Assembly: GCF_900107415.1 (NCBI RefSeq)
Contig: NZ_FNPX01000001.1
Location: 1-64,000 of the forward strand
From: Jannaschia faecimaris
Lineage (GTDB): Bacteria > Pseudomonadota > Alphaproteobacteria > Rhodobacterales > Rhodobacteraceae
Direction of reading: 5' to 3'
DNA: 64,000 bases
Of this stretch, positions 46,617-55,541 are shown in pieces. A program made the position numbers and the translations under genes. The first letter of the stretch is position 1. Each line of letters begins with the position of its first letter. A model generated the notes under the pieces. It was not told the DNA's origin and ran no database searches. It saw only the letters and a program-made list of their open reading frames with translations.

Positions 46617-48650
46617 ATGCCAGACGCGCAGGACCTGCTGTCCTCGATCTTCGGATTCGACGCCTTCCGCCCCGGCCAGGCCGAGATCGTGGATGCTGTC
46701 GTGTCCGGTCGGGATGTCCTGGCCATCATGCCGACGGGCGGCGGCAAGTCGCTGTGCTTCCAGTTGCCCGCGCTGGTGCGCGATGGGCTGACGGTCGTCA
46801 TCTCCCCGCTGATCGCGCTGATGCGCGACCAGGTGCGCGCGCTTCAGGAGGCAGGGGTTTGCGCCGGGGCCCTGACCTCCGGCAACACCGAGGAGGAGAC
46901 CGAGGCCGTCTGGCAGGCAATCGAGGACGACCGCCTCAAACTGCTCTACATCGCGCCCGAACGGCTGGCCTCGGGCGGCACGGAACGGATGCTGCGGCAG
47001 GCCAACTGCACCATGATCGCCGTGGACGAAGCCCATTGCGTGAGCCAGTGGGGCCACGACTTCCGCCCCGACTACCTGCGCATCGGCGAGTTGAGGCGCA
47101 CGCTGGACGTGCCGCTCGCCGCGTTCACCGCCACCGCCGACGCGGAAACCCGCGCCGAGATCGCCACCCGCCTGTTCGCCGGCCAACCGGAGGTCTTCCT
47201 CCACGGGTTCGACCGGCCCAACATCACACTGTCGTTTCAGACCAAGGATGGCCCCCGCCGCCAGGTTCTTTCGTTCGCCGCCGCGCGCAAGGGACAGTCG
47301 GGCATCGTCTACTGCGGCACGCGGGCCAAGACCGAGAGCCTGTCGCGCGCCCTGTCCGAAGATGGGCACAGCGCATGCTTCTATCATGGCGGTATGGACC
47401 CGGACGAACGCCGCCACGTCGAGCGCCGCTTTCAGCAGGAAGACGGGCTGATCGTCGTGGCCACCGTCGCGTTCGGCATGGGCATCGACAAGCCCGACAT
47501 CCGCTGGGTCGCCCACGCCGACCTGCCCAAGTCCATCGAGGCCTACTACCAGGAGATCGGCCGTGCGGGCCGCGACGGGGCCGCCGCCGACACGCTCACG
47601 CTGTTCGGGGCCGACGATATTCGATACCGCCGTCAGCAGATAGATGAGGGCCTGGCCCCGCCCGAAATGCGCATCGCCGATCACGGGCGCCTTAACGCGC
47701 TTCTGGGCCTGGCCGAGGCGCAGATCTGCCGCCGCGTGACGCTGCTCGGCTACTTCGGCGAAAGCCCGCAGCCCTGCGGCAATTGCGACCTCTGCGAAAA
47801 GCCACCCGAACTGTTCGACGCGACCACCGAAGTACGCAAGGCGCTGTCGGCCATGCTGCGGACCGAGGAACGCTTCGGCATCGGTCATCTGATCGACGTG
47901 CTGACCGGGACCGAGACGGAAAAGACCCGCCGCTTCGGCCATGAAACGCTGCCCACGTGGGGCGTCGGATCGGATACGGCCAAACCCCAGTGGCAGGCGA
48001 TTTTCCGGCAGATGATGGGCCTCGATCTCGTGCGGCCAGACGCCGAACGCCATGGCGCGCTGCGCATGACGGATCCGGCGCGCCCGATCCTGCGCGGCGA
48101 GGAGTCGGTGACGCTCCGCCGCGACACGATCCGGCGCGCCGAACGCCGCCCCGCTATCAAGCAATTGGTCGGAGAGGAAGACGCCCCCATGCTCTCGGCG
48201 CTCAAGGCCAAGCGGCGCGCGTTGGCCGAAGCGCAGGGCGTGCCTGCCTACGTCGTGTTCAACGACCGCACCCTGATCGAGATGGCCGAACAGCGACCTG
48301 GAACGCTGGACGCGATGGCCGGCATCACCGGCGTCGGGGCCAAGAAGCTGGAGCGCTACGGCGCGACATTCCTGTCCGTACTCACCGGGGATATGCCCGA
48401 CGACGTTCACCCCGCCCGCCGCAAGCTGGCGGGGCGCAGCGAGGGCGCGATCTACGACCGCCTGCTTTCGGTTCAGAACGATCTGGCGCGCGGCGAGACG
48501 GGCACCGACAAGCAGATGACCTGTTCCTCGGCGCAACTGGCCAAAGTGGCCCGCGCCCGTCCCGACGCCGGCGACATCACCCGCATACTAGGCGACCGCC
48601 ACGCCGAACGGTTCGGCGACGCTTTCCTCGAAATCCTGCGCGAGGGTTGA
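46617..48650 (+). CDS. recQ: RecQ, ATP-dependent DNA helicase
   Basis: The protein (677 aa) has the full RecQ layout: helicase core with Walker A MPTGGGKSLCFQLPAL, DEAHCVSQWGHDFRPDY (DEAH box plus aromatic loop), QEIGRAGRDGAAA (arginine finger), then the RQC domain with the zinc-binding QICRRVTLLGYFGESPQPCGNCDLC, and one HRDC domain near the end (LAEAQGVPAYVVFNDRTLIEMA). It unwinds recombination intermediates in the RecF pathway. The ATG at 46617 gives a normal start (MPDAQDLLSSIFGFDAFRPGQ); upstream in-frame codons lie in the divergent promoter region. Confidence 0.97.
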   Translation: MPDAQDLLSSIFGFDAFRPGQAEIVDAVVSGRDVLAIMPTGGGKSLCFQLPALVRDGLTVVISPLIALMRDQVRALQEAGVCAGALTSGNTEEETEAVWQAIEDDRLKLLYIAPERLASGGTERMLRQANCTMIAVDEAHCVSQWGHDFRPDYLRIGELRRTLDVPLAAFTATADAETRAEIATRLFAGQPEVFLHGFDRPNITLSFQTKDGPRRQVLSFAAARKGQSGIVYCGTRAKTESLSRALSEDGHSACFYHGGMDPDERRHVERRFQQEDGLIVVATVAFGMGIDKPDIRWVAHADLPKSIEAYYQEIGRAGRDGAAADTLTLFGADDIRYRRQQIDEGLAPPEMRIADHGRLNALLGLAEAQICRRVTLLGYFGESPQPCGNCDLCEKPPELFDATTEVRKALSAMLRTEERFGIGHLIDVLTGTETEKTRRFGHETLPTWGVGSDTAKPQWQAIFRQMMGLDLVRPDAERHGALRMTDPARPILRGEESVTLRRDTIRRAERRPAIKQLVGEEDAPMLSALKAKRRALAEAQGVPAYVVFNDRTLIEMAEQRPGTLDAMAGITGVGAKKLERYGATFLSVLTGDMPDDVHPARRKLAGRSEGAIYDRLLSVQNDLARGETGTDKQMTCSSAQLAKVARARPDAGDITRILGDRHAERFGDAFLEILREG

Positions 48651-48693
48651 GGGCTCGCGCCCGCCCCCTATCTTGCGACCAAAGGAGCCGCCA

Positions 48694-49464
48694 ATGCTGA
48701 CCGTCATCTCGCCCGCTAAGAAGCTTGACTTTGACGCCGTGGACCACGCCACGACGCCGCCGCGCTTCCCCGACGATGTATCCGAACTGCTGAACGTCGT
48801 GCGTGCACTGTCGGTCGATGATCTGATGAAACTGATGTCGATCTCGGAGAACCTCGCAGTGCTGAACCGGGACCGGTTCCGCGATTGGGACGACGCCCCC
48901 GAGAAAGCGGCCGTCTTCGCCTTCGCGGGCGACACTTACACCGGGTTGGACGCCGCGACCCTGTCGGACGATGCCTTGCGTCAAGCTAAGGGCAACCTGC
49001 GGATCCTGTCGGGAATGTACGGCCTGCTGCGTCCGCTGGACGCGCTAAAACCCTACCGCCTCGAAATGGGCAGCCGCCTCGCCAATCCGCGCGGTAAGAA
49101 CCTCTACGACTTCTGGGGCGACCGGATTGCGCGGGCGCTTAACGACGATGGCAAGGCGAGCGGTGCGACGCATCTCCTCAACTGCGCCAGTCAGGAATAC
49201 TTCGGGGCCGTCGATCGCGACGCCTTGACCCTGCGCGTCATCACGCCCCGGTTCCTTGAGGACAAGGCGGGCGGCCCCAAGGTCGTGGGCTTCTACGCCA
49301 AGCAGGCCCGTGGCGCGATGGCACGTTACGTGATGGAAAACCGCATCACCGATCCCGCCGACCTGCGCGGGTTCACGACGGGCGGCTACGAATACCAGGC
49401 ATCGCAATCCGAAGACGGCGCGCCTGTCTTCCTGCGCCCCGACCAGGCACAGAAAGCGGCGTAG
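48694..49464 (+). CDS. yaaA: YaaA, peroxide stress response protein
   Basis: The protein (256 aa) belongs to the DUF328/UPF0246 family. It begins MLTVISPAKKLDFDAVDHAT, which is diagnostic, with MYGLLRPLDALKPYRLEMGS and NCASQEYFGAVD later. YaaA is a DNA-binding protein that lowers free intracellular iron under peroxide stress, limiting Fenton damage. AAAGGAG precedes the ATG at 48694 by seven bases. It lies 43 bases after recQ on the same strand and may be cotranscribed. It is convergent with dapE. Confidence 0.95.
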   Translation: MLTVISPAKKLDFDAVDHATTPPRFPDDVSELLNVVRALSVDDLMKLMSISENLAVLNRDRFRDWDDAPEKAAVFAFAGDTYTGLDAATLSDDALRQAKGNLRILSGMYGLLRPLDALKPYRLEMGSRLANPRGKNLYDFWGDRIARALNDDGKASGATHLLNCASQEYFGAVDRDALTLRVITPRFLEDKAGGPKVVGFYAKQARGAMARYVMENRITDPADLRGFTTGGYEYQASQSEDGAPVFLRPDQAQKAA

Positions 49465-49508
49465 AAACGGGGCCGAACACCTGACACGGGCCGCGCCATG
49501 CCTATCGC

Positions 49509-50648
49509 TCAGCCGAAGTAATCCGCCAAAATCCGCCCGTAAATCGCCTTCAATTGGTCGATCTGCTCCACTCGGACCCGCTCGTCCACGGCATGCATCC
49601 GGTGGCCGACCAATCCGAATTCCACCACCGGACAGTGGTTCTTGACGAAGCGCGCATCCGACGTCCCCCCCGTGGTCGACATCTCGGGCACCCGGTTCGT
49701 CTCACGCTGAACGGCACGGGCCACCATCTCCGACAGCGGTCCGGGCGGCGTCACGAAACTCTCTCCCGAAATCTTCACCTGCATCTCGACCGCGATGCCC
49801 GACTCCTCGGCCACGCGGTCGGCCTCGGCCCGCAGCCAATCGCTTAGCCCGGCACCCGAATGGGAATCGTTAAAACGGATGTTGACCGTCGCGCGTCCTT
49901 CGGCCGGGATTACATTCGTCGTGGGGTTGCCTACGTCCATCGTCACCACGGCAAGGGAGGAGGCATCGAAATGCTCCGTCCCCCTGTCCAACTCGTGCGC
50001 AGATAGATCGGCCATCAACCGCGCCATCGCCGGAAGGGGATTGCGCGCAAGATGCGGATAGGCGGCGTGCCCCTGCTGCCCCTTGAAGGTGAACCAGGCG
50101 TTCAACGAGCCGCGTCGTCCGATCTTCATCATCTGGCCCATGTAATCCGGGTTCGTCGGCTCACCCACCAAACACACGTCCAACCGCTCACCCTGCGCGG
50201 TCATCCAGTCGAGCAGGGCAATGGTCCCGTCGGTCGCATCCCCCTCCTCGTCCCCGGTGATCGCCAGAACGATGGCCCCGTCGGGTGGTGTATCGGTCAC
50301 GAAATCCACGGCGGCGGCGGCAAAGGCGGCCACGCCCGATTTCATGTCCGTCGCTCCGCGCCCGTAAAGCCAACCATCCTCGATCTCGGCCCCGAACGGG
50401 TCCTTGGTCCAGGCGTCCAGATCACCTACCGGCACCACGTCGGTATGCCCGTTGAATCCGAAGGTCCGGGCGTGCCCCTTCTTGCCCCAGCGCGCGTAAA
50501 GGTTCGAGGTGCCATTCCGGTCCACCCGCGTGCAGGTGAACCCGGCCCCGGCCAGCAGCTCCTCCAGCAGGACCAGCGCCCCGCCTTCCTGCGGCGTGAC
50601 CGTCGGGCAGCGGACAAGGTCCTGCGTCAGCGCGACCGGATTAATCAT
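49509..50648 (-). CDS. dapE: DapE, succinyl-diaminopimelate desuccinylase
   Basis: The protein (379 aa) is an M20-family zinc enzyme in the succinylase branch of lysine and meso-diaminopimelate synthesis. Metal ligands are in [30 protein letters not shown] and [13 protein letters not shown], and the C-terminal [20 protein letters not shown] carries a substrate-binding segment and conserved histidine region [10 protein letters not shown]. The ATG at 50648 overlaps the stop of the hypothetical gene upstream, so translation is coupled. dapD, three genes further upstream, works in the same pathway. Confidence 0.97.
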   Translation of the reverse strand: MINPVALTQDLVRCPTVTPQEGGALVLLEELLAGAGFTCTRVDRNGTSNLYARWGKKGHARTFGFNGHTDVVPVGDLDAWTKDPFGAEIEDGWLYGRGATDMKSGVAAFAAAAVDFVTDTPPDGAIVLAITGDEEGDATDGTIALLDWMTAQGERLDVCLVGEPTNPDYMGQMMKIGRRGSLNAWFTFKGQQGHAAYPHLARNPLPAMARLMADLSAHELDRGTEHFDASSLAVVTMDVGNPTTNVIPAEGRATVNIRFNDSHSGAGLSDWLRAEADRVAEESGIAVEMQVKISGESFVTPPGPLSEMVARAVQRETNRVPEMSTTGGTSDARFVKNHCPVVEFGLVGHRMHAVDERVRVEQIDQLKAIYGRILADYFG

Positions 50649-51015
50649 CGCCGTCCCCGTCGTCATCCGCGGGCATCCCCTCATCCCCTTCGCGGAACAC
50701 GGTCGTCTGCGCGACAACCACGGAATTCTCGCGAAGGGCACGTGCCATCATCTTGCGTTCGTCCACCTCGATGTCGTGACCCTCGTCCTCGCGTTCCTCC
50801 AACGACCCGTACCCGGTCACTTCCAGCACGTTCAGATCGGCGGTCTTCAGAACGGCCACGGTTTCGCGCACGGCCTCGTCCTCATCCACGCCGCTGGCGT
50901 AGCACATCAGGGCAGCACCGGTTGCCTCCTCGGGCAGGCCATCGCCGGTCTTGCGACCGACCTCCACCAGCAGGGTGTAAACGAAATGCGGACGTTTGGG
51001 TTTTTTCTCGGACAT
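50641..51015 (-). CDS. Hypothetical acidic protein coupled to dapE
   Basis: The protein (124 aa) is not assigned to a family. It begins [20 protein letters not shown], has a soluble alpha/beta composition ([41 protein letters not shown]) and ends in a run of Asp/Gly. There is no signal peptide. The ATG at 51015 is preferred because the upstream frame to 51099 has poor coding character. Its TAA stop overlaps the dapE start by 8 bases, so the two are likely cotranslated. Similar short proteins next to dapE in relatives would support a linked role; none is known to me. Confidence 0.7.
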   Translation of the reverse strand: MSEKKPKRPHFVYTLLVEVGRKTGDGLPEEATGAALMCYASGVDEDEAVRETVAVLKTADLNVLEVTGYGSLEEREDEGHDIEVDERKMMARALRENSVVVAQTTVFREGDEGMPADDDGDGDD

Positions 51016-51116
51016 GGGCACGGGTGTCCGCCGCAGCTTGGCCCATGTCAACCGGAGCGAAGGCAAAACGCCGCCCCTGAAAGGAACGGCGCATGCCACG
51101 TCGAATGGAAATCAGG

Positions 51117-51362
51117 TCAGTTTCGTACGGCGCGGACCCCGAAGATCAGCAGGCAGGCCCCGGCGATGCCCACGAACAACTGCGGAATCCAGCTGTTGGC
51201 GGCATAAATGCCGATAAGCGACAGGATCGTATTCAGAACCACGGCCCCGACGATCCCCAGGACGATGTTCAGCAAAAGACCGGTATCGGCCTTCATGATC
51301 ATGCTGGCGATCCAGCCGGCAAGGCCGCCGACGATGATTGAAGCGAAAATTCCAAGACCCAT
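51117..51362 (-). CDS. GlsB/YeaQ/YmgE family membrane protein
   Basis: The protein (81 aa) has three hydrophobic helices and the family pattern MGLGIFASIIVGGLAGWIAS ... KADTGLLLNIVLGIVGAVV. These transglycosylase-associated proteins are small inner-membrane proteins induced in stress and stationary phase; the old link to transglycosylases is not well supported. GGGGGA lies seven bases before the ATG at 51362. It is a single gene on the minus strand between two divergent or co-oriented small genes. Confidence 0.92.
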   Translation of the reverse strand: MGLGIFASIIVGGLAGWIASMIMKADTGLLLNIVLGIVGAVVLNTILSLIGIYAANSWIPQLFVGIAGACLLIFGVRAVRN

Positions 51363-51463
51363 GATCCGGTCCCCCATGTGGTGTGCATCCTTGACAGAAC
51401 GTCGCAGGGGCTGGTCCGGTTCCCTGATTTGACAGGTTGCGCAGACACACCCATTTAACACCC

Positions 51464-51706
51464 ATGCCCCGAAACGCGCCCCTGATCGAAGCCCGCGACC
51501 GCAAACGCACGATGGCGGACTATGACGCCCTGCCGCCTGCGCTGCGCGATTGGCTGGCCGGCGCGCGGATGCAGTGGGAACCGCGCTCGGCCCACCGCGC
51601 TTGGCGCAAGGCGCTGTGGAAGGGCTTGGGCCGAACCCACGTCGCCCGCGCCCACATGGACGCGCTGGAAGAGGCCGCTCTGCGAAAACAGGCCCCGCCA
51701 GACTAG
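51464..51706 (+). CDS. Small DUF6525-like protein
   Basis: The product (80 aa) starts MPRNAPLIEARDRKRTMADY and has the tryptophan-rich core DALPPALRDWLAGARMQWEP then SAHRAWRKALWKGLG, ending in a helical DALEEAALRKQ. This resembles the DUF6525 proteins common in Rhodobacteraceae; function is unknown. No signal peptide or membrane helix is seen. The start is divergent from the GlsB-like gene by about 100 bases. The frame is open nine codons further upstream to 51437. Confidence 0.6.
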   Translation: MPRNAPLIEARDRKRTMADYDALPPALRDWLAGARMQWEPRSAHRAWRKALWKGLGRTHVARAHMDALEEAALRKQAPPD

Positions 51707-51717
51707 GCACCGTCACC

Positions 51718-51752
51718 GCTTTCAAAACACTCGGGGGGAGGCGATGCCCCCA
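51718..51752 (+). repeat. Convergent-end intergenic element, copy C
   Basis: The sequence GCTTTCAAAACACTCGGGGG followed by AGGCGATGCCCCC lies between the convergent DUF6525-like and dapD genes. The G/C runs can pair as a short hairpin, similar to copy B. Confidence 0.4.
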
Positions 51753-51762
51753 CCCGCGCCCC

Positions 51763-52590
51763 TCAGTCGCGCAGCAATTCGTTGATGCCCGTCTTCGACC
51801 GCGTCTGCGCATCCACGCGCTTGACGATCACGGCGCAATACAGGTTCACCCCGTTCTTCGACGGCATCGACCCCGAGACGACCACAGAATAAGGCGGCAC
51901 TTCACCATAGGTGAACTCGCCCGTCTCGCGATCCACGATCTTGGTCGATTTGCCGATATACACACCCATTCCGAGAACAGACCCCTCGCGGACAATGCAG
52001 CCTTCGACCACTTCCGAACGCGCTCCGATGAAGCAGTTATCCTCGATGATCGTCGGCCCGGCCTGCATCGGCTCCAGAACACCACCGATGCCCACGCCGC
52101 CCGAGAGGTGCACGTTCTTGCCGATCTGCGCGCACGACCCGACCGTGGCCCAGGTATCAACCATCGTGCCGCTATCGACATAGGCCCCGAGGTTCACGAA
52201 CGACGGCATCAGCACCACGCCCGGCGCGATGTACGCCGAGCGGCGCACAATGCAGTTGGGAACCGCGCGAAATCCGGCACTTTCCCATTTCGCTGCGTTC
52301 CAGCCTTGGAATTTGCTGTCGACCTTGTCCCACCAGCTGCTGCCCTGCGGGCCACCCGACTGCAATTCCATATCTTTCAAACGGAACCCCAGCAGAACCG
52401 CCTTCTTGGCCCATTGGTTGACGTGCCAGTCACCGGTGGCCTGCTTCTCGGCCACCCGCAGCGCGCCAGTATCCAAAGCATCCAGCGTCGCTTCGATGGC
52501 GTTGCGTGTCTCGCCAGTGGTCTGCGACGTTATCTGGTCGCGTGCCTCCCAAGCGGCTTCGATGGCGGTCTCAAGCTGTTGGTTCGACAT
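51763..52590 (-). CDS. dapD: DapD, tetrahydrodipicolinate N-succinyltransferase
   Basis: The protein (275 aa) transfers succinyl from succinyl-CoA to tetrahydrodipicolinate, the step before DapC and DapE in the succinylase branch. An N-terminal helical domain ([20 protein letters not shown]) is followed by the left-handed beta-helix of hexapeptide repeats ([51 protein letters not shown]). It is a trimer. The ATG at 52590 fits the family; the upstream frame is not coding. The gene is convergent with the DUF6525-like gene and near dapE. Confidence 0.97.
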   Translation of the reverse strand: MSNQQLETAIEAAWEARDQITSQTTGETRNAIEATLDALDTGALRVAEKQATGDWHVNQWAKKAVLLGFRLKDMELQSGGPQGSSWWDKVDSKFQGWNAAKWESAGFRAVPNCIVRRSAYIAPGVVLMPSFVNLGAYVDSGTMVDTWATVGSCAQIGKNVHLSGGVGIGGVLEPMQAGPTIIEDNCFIGARSEVVEGCIVREGSVLGMGVYIGKSTKIVDRETGEFTYGEVPPYSVVVSGSMPSKNGVNLYCAVIVKRVDAQTRSKTGINELLRD

Positions 52591-52778
52591 GTACGGCCTC
52601 GTCTGACGGATATGCGGGTCTGAATTGACTGAACCGCTCTTATCCGCCCACCCCGCACGGGGCAATCCCGACCGGCCGAGCTTCCATTGATGGGGCACCA
52701 TGTCCTGAGGCCATCCATAGCGCCTCGGCTTTGCCTGATTGCCCTGCTAGGCTTGCTGAAATCCAACTCGAGGACATC

Positions 52779-53621
52779 ATGACCGACGCCCCCCGCCACC
52801 CGCTGCGCCACTCCGGCGAAGACCGCACCACTGCCCGCGATGTCCCCGACACGCCACAATCCCGCAACCCCGCCTATCGCCTGGCCTTCGCGGACGAGGA
52901 TTTCCTCTGCCGCGACGATCTGCGGCCCGTCCGGCTGCAACTGGAGCTGATGAAGCCCGAGCTTCTGATGGACGAGGCCGAAATCGTCTCGACCGTTGTG
53001 CTGTTTGGCGGCGCGCGCATTCCGCGGCCCGAAAACAAGGGCAACGCCCGGACCGAAACCCTGCGCGACCTGACCGTCCAGTACGACGAAGCGCGGCGCT
53101 TCGCCAAACTGGTCACCGAGCATTCCATCGCCACCACCGGCGGGCGAGAGAACGTGATCGTCACCGGCGGCGGACCCGGCGTAATGGAGGCCGGCAACCG
53201 CGGGGCCGCCGACGCAGGCGGCCGCAGCATCGGCCTCAACATCGTCCTGCCCCATGAACAGGCCCCGAACGAATTCGTGACACCCGACCTGTCGTTCAAC
53301 TTCCACTATTTCGCTATCCGCAAAATGCACTTCCTGATGCGCGCCTCGGCGGTCTGCGTCTTCCCCGGCGGTTTCGGCACGCTGGACGAACTATTCGAGT
53401 CGCTGACCCTGATTCAAACCGGTCGCATGGCCCGCGTGCCATTCCTTCTGTTCGGAGAGGCGTTCTGGCGCTCGATCATAAACTGGGATGCCTTGGAACA
53501 GGCGGGGACCATCGGGGCCGAAGACCTGAAACTATTTAATTTCGTCGAGACGGCCGAGGATGCACTGGCGTTGATGGAGGACTGGCCCCACCCGCGCACC
53601 CGGCGCGAATTCGAGCGCTGA
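52779..53621 (+). CDS. LOG family protein (TIGR00730-type), long form
   Basis: The protein (280 aa) contains the lysine-decarboxylase-like LOG domain with VIVTGGGPGVMEAGNRGA and the catalytic PGGFGTLDELFE (PGGxGTxxE). Such enzymes act as nucleotide 5'-monophosphate phosphoribohydrolases, releasing cytokinin-like bases or recycling modified nucleotides. The extra N-terminal region (about 80 residues) is typical of the long alphaproteobacterial form. The start at 52779 has only a weak CGAGGACATC site. It is divergent from dapD and followed by intergenic elements D and E. Confidence 0.9.
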   Translation: MTDAPRHPLRHSGEDRTTARDVPDTPQSRNPAYRLAFADEDFLCRDDLRPVRLQLELMKPELLMDEAEIVSTVVLFGGARIPRPENKGNARTETLRDLTVQYDEARRFAKLVTEHSIATTGGRENVIVTGGGPGVMEAGNRGAADAGGRSIGLNIVLPHEQAPNEFVTPDLSFNFHYFAIRKMHFLMRASAVCVFPGGFGTLDELFESLTLIQTGRMARVPFLLFGEAFWRSIINWDALEQAGTIGAEDLKLFNFVETAEDALALMEDWPHPRTRREFER

Positions 53622-53684
53622 AGGGGGCCAACCCCCTCGCCGCAAGCGGCTCACGCCCGGGATACTTCGGGCAAGAGGAAGAAG
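53622..53684 (-). repeat. Convergent-end intergenic element, copy D
   Basis: On the minus strand this reads TTCCTCTTGCCCGAAGTATC followed by CCGGGCGTGAGCCG and ends in a GGGGGTTGGCCCCC hairpin. It is closely similar to copy A (TTCCTCTTGCC-GAA-TATCCCG). It directly follows the LOG gene and faces copy E in inverted orientation. Confidence 0.55.
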
Positions 53685-53689
53685 GAATC

Positions 53690-53788
53690 ATGGCCGCATC
53701 TGACGTCGGCCTGACGGGGCGGGCGGCGGGCACCTACCCCTTTCGCGGTTATGAGCATCCCCATGAGCCTCGCGCCGACGCCTTGTAA
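53690..53788 (+). CDS. Possible 32-residue mini-gene or remnant between two inverted elements
   Basis: An ATG five bases after GAGGAAGAAGGA opens a 32-codon frame (MAASDVGLTGRAAGTYPFRG plus 12 residues) ending in TAA. It lies between elements D and E. It could be the left-over start of a lost gene. There is no known family; the ribosome binding site is itself part of element D, so chance is quite possible. Confidence 0.2.
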   Translation: MAASDVGLTGRAAGTYPFRGYEHPHEPRADAL

Positions 53789-53815
53789 CCTAGGCGTAGT
53801 CCAACCGGTTGTGCC

Positions 53816-53861
53816 TTCCTCTTGCGCCAAGTGTCCCGGGGGTTCGGGGGCAGAGCCCCCG
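53816..53861 (+). repeat. Convergent-end intergenic element, copy E
   Basis: The sequence TTCCTCTTGCGCCAAGTGTC, then CCGGGGG and a hairpin CGGGGGCAGAGCCCCCG (53845-53861), resembles copy A. It directly abuts the stop of the convergent esterase-like gene at 53863 and may act as its terminator. Confidence 0.55.
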
Positions 53862-53862
53862 T

Positions 53863-54717
53863 CTACTCGACCACGTAGTCCACGAACTCCGTGCGTTGGA
53901 TAAACGGGTGCAGATTATCGTCGGAAATCATTGTGATGCGGATGCGACCCGACACGTCCTCCCAGACTTCGAGTCCTTCGAGGTTGTCATGTACGCCGAT
54001 CCCAGATTCCAGGACCAGCCGTTCATCGCCGCCCGTCAGGTCAAAGCTGCGCACACGCGTTCGGAAGCCAAGAAGCGCGAAGTCCCGCTCCAAAACGTAA
54101 AGCCGCCCGTCCGGCCCCACGTCTGCTCCCGATACAAGGTATCGACCATCTCGCCGCAGGCTGAAGGGTTGCGTCCAGGATGCCCCGTCATAGCGTGACA
54201 CCGGGAAGGGCACATCAAGCCCGCCCGACCGTTCTGGAATTGCGTAGAGCCGGCCACCTGCATCCGCGGCCAGCGCCTCCAGCCCCGAATTGTGCTGCAA
54301 TGCCTCGAATCCGTCGTCCTGCGTGAACCGCTCCGGCGGGGCGGCAATATCGATGTGCCGCATCACGCGGTGCGTGCCCTCATAGGCGACATAGAAGATG
54401 CCGCCCACCTCGGCGATGGCTTCCGCGTCCCGCTCGCCCCGCTTCAAATCGTCCCCGGTCGACCGCAGGAGCGGGCCGCGCGCCAACATCTCGAAGCCAG
54501 TGACCTTGCCCGCCGTGTCCCGCGCCAGAACCCCGCGCACCCAATTGCCCCGGTCCGACAGCAGCAACGTCTCGGCCCCGTCGGGGCCAAGCCAGATCGC
54601 CGAATACCCGCCCCCGCCATCGAACCCCGGTGCCCAGACGTAGGACCCCAGGAATTCGGCGGCAGGCGCGGCGGATCCGGCGCTCAGGCCTAGCGCGAGG
54701 AGAGGACCGAGGCGCAT
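53863..54717 (-). CDS. Secreted esterase-like activity of phytase family protein
   Basis: The protein (284 aa) has a signal peptide ([20 protein letters not shown]) and a beta-propeller-like body with [54 protein letters not shown] and [22 protein letters not shown], the markers of the phytase-esterase family. The substrate is unknown; activity is not proven for most members. Its start overlaps the end of mepA by 28 bases, so translation is coupled. It is the last gene of the MFS-mepA run. Confidence 0.85.
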   Translation of the reverse strand: MRLGPLLALGLSAGSAAPAAEFLGSYVWAPGFDGGGGYSAIWLGPDGAETLLLSDRGNWVRGVLARDTAGKVTGFEMLARGPLLRSTGDDLKRGERDAEAIAEVGGIFYVAYEGTHRVMRHIDIAAPPERFTQDDGFEALQHNSGLEALAADAGGRLYAIPERSGGLDVPFPVSRYDGASWTQPFSLRRDGRYLVSGADVGPDGRLYVLERDFALLGFRTRVRSFDLTGGDERLVLESGIGVHDNLEGLEVWEDVSGRIRITMISDDNLHPFIQRTEFVDYVVE

Positions 54718-55541
54718 TGCTGAGGCAGATCAGCCAGCGTGTATTCGCGGCGTGGACGCGGTGGGGGCGCATTCGGGTCGGGCGGCGGCGGGTTGAGGAT
54801 GTTGTTGACCCACTCCTGCGCTTCGGCGCAGCCGTCGCCCGGCGGCGGGGCCGCCTGGTTCTCGCAGCCCCGCGCACCGGCCGGGCAGGAAATCCGTACA
54901 TGCATGTGGTAGTGGTGGCCGTACCAGGGCCGGACCTTGCGAAGCCAGGACCGGTCGCCCGTCTCGGTACGGCACATCTCCACCTTGGCACCGGGAAAAA
55001 TGAAGATGCGGGCCGTCCGCGGATCCTGTGCGGCGCGCTTGACCAGCTCGTGCTGGCCTCGCGTCCAGCGGTCGTTGACGAAGGCCCCGTTGGCGCGCCG
55101 CATGGAAATGGCCGAGATATTCTCCCGCTCACGCGACGACAGGTTCATCCGCGACGTGGGGTAAAGCCATACATCCGCGTCCAACCCGATCTGGTGGCTG
55201 CGGTGCCCGCTGGTCATCGGCCCGCCGCGCGGCTGGCTCATGTCACCGACATAGACGCCGGCCCAGCCGATCCGGTTCATGTGCCGGCCAAGGTCCTGCA
55301 CCAGATCGACCAGGTCAGGGTGCCCCCAGTTGCGATTGCGCGACAGGCGCATCGCCTGCCAGCTGTCACCTGTTTCAGGCAACTGCACCAGGCCAGCCGC
55401 GCACCCGCGGGCATAGCTTCCGAAGGGCTCGGACGGTTGTGCCGATCCGGCGCGAGCCGCCCCGAACTGCGTCTTGGCCAGTTGTGCCTGTGCCGGCAGG
55501 GCCATCATCAGGACAAGGCAGGCGGCGATGGTGCGGATCAT
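54690..55541 (-). CDS. mepA: MepA, penicillin-insensitive murein endopeptidase
   Basis: The protein (283 aa) has a signal peptide ([19 protein letters not shown]) and the LAS metallopeptidase motifs [15 protein letters not shown] (zinc ligands His and Asp) and [15 protein letters not shown] (third zinc His). It cleaves D-alanyl-mDAP crosslinks in the periplasm. Cysteines at [21 protein letters not shown] and CAEAQ suggest disulfides, as in MepA. A proline-rich segment ([15 protein letters not shown]) precedes the C-terminus. The ATG overlaps the MFS stop and the 3' end overlaps the esterase-like start. Confidence 0.95.
   Translation of the reverse strand: MIRTIAACLVLMMALPAQAQLAKTQFGAARAGSAQPSEPFGSYARGCAAGLVQLPETGDSWQAMRLSRNRNWGHPDLVDLVQDLGRHMNRIGWAGVYVGDMSQPRGGPMTSGHRSHQIGLDADVWLYPTSRMNLSSRERENISAISMRRANGAFVNDRWTRGQHELVKRAAQDPRTARIFIFPGAKVEMCRTETGDRSWLRKVRPWYGHHYHMHVRISCPAGARGCENQAAPPPGDGCAEAQEWVNNILNPPPPDPNAPPPRPRREYTLADLPQQCASVLSSR

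Noticed and set aside
46524-48536. 670-codon minus-strand frame opposite recQ
   Set aside because: It is a shadow of the recQ coding frame; no start signal and no domain.
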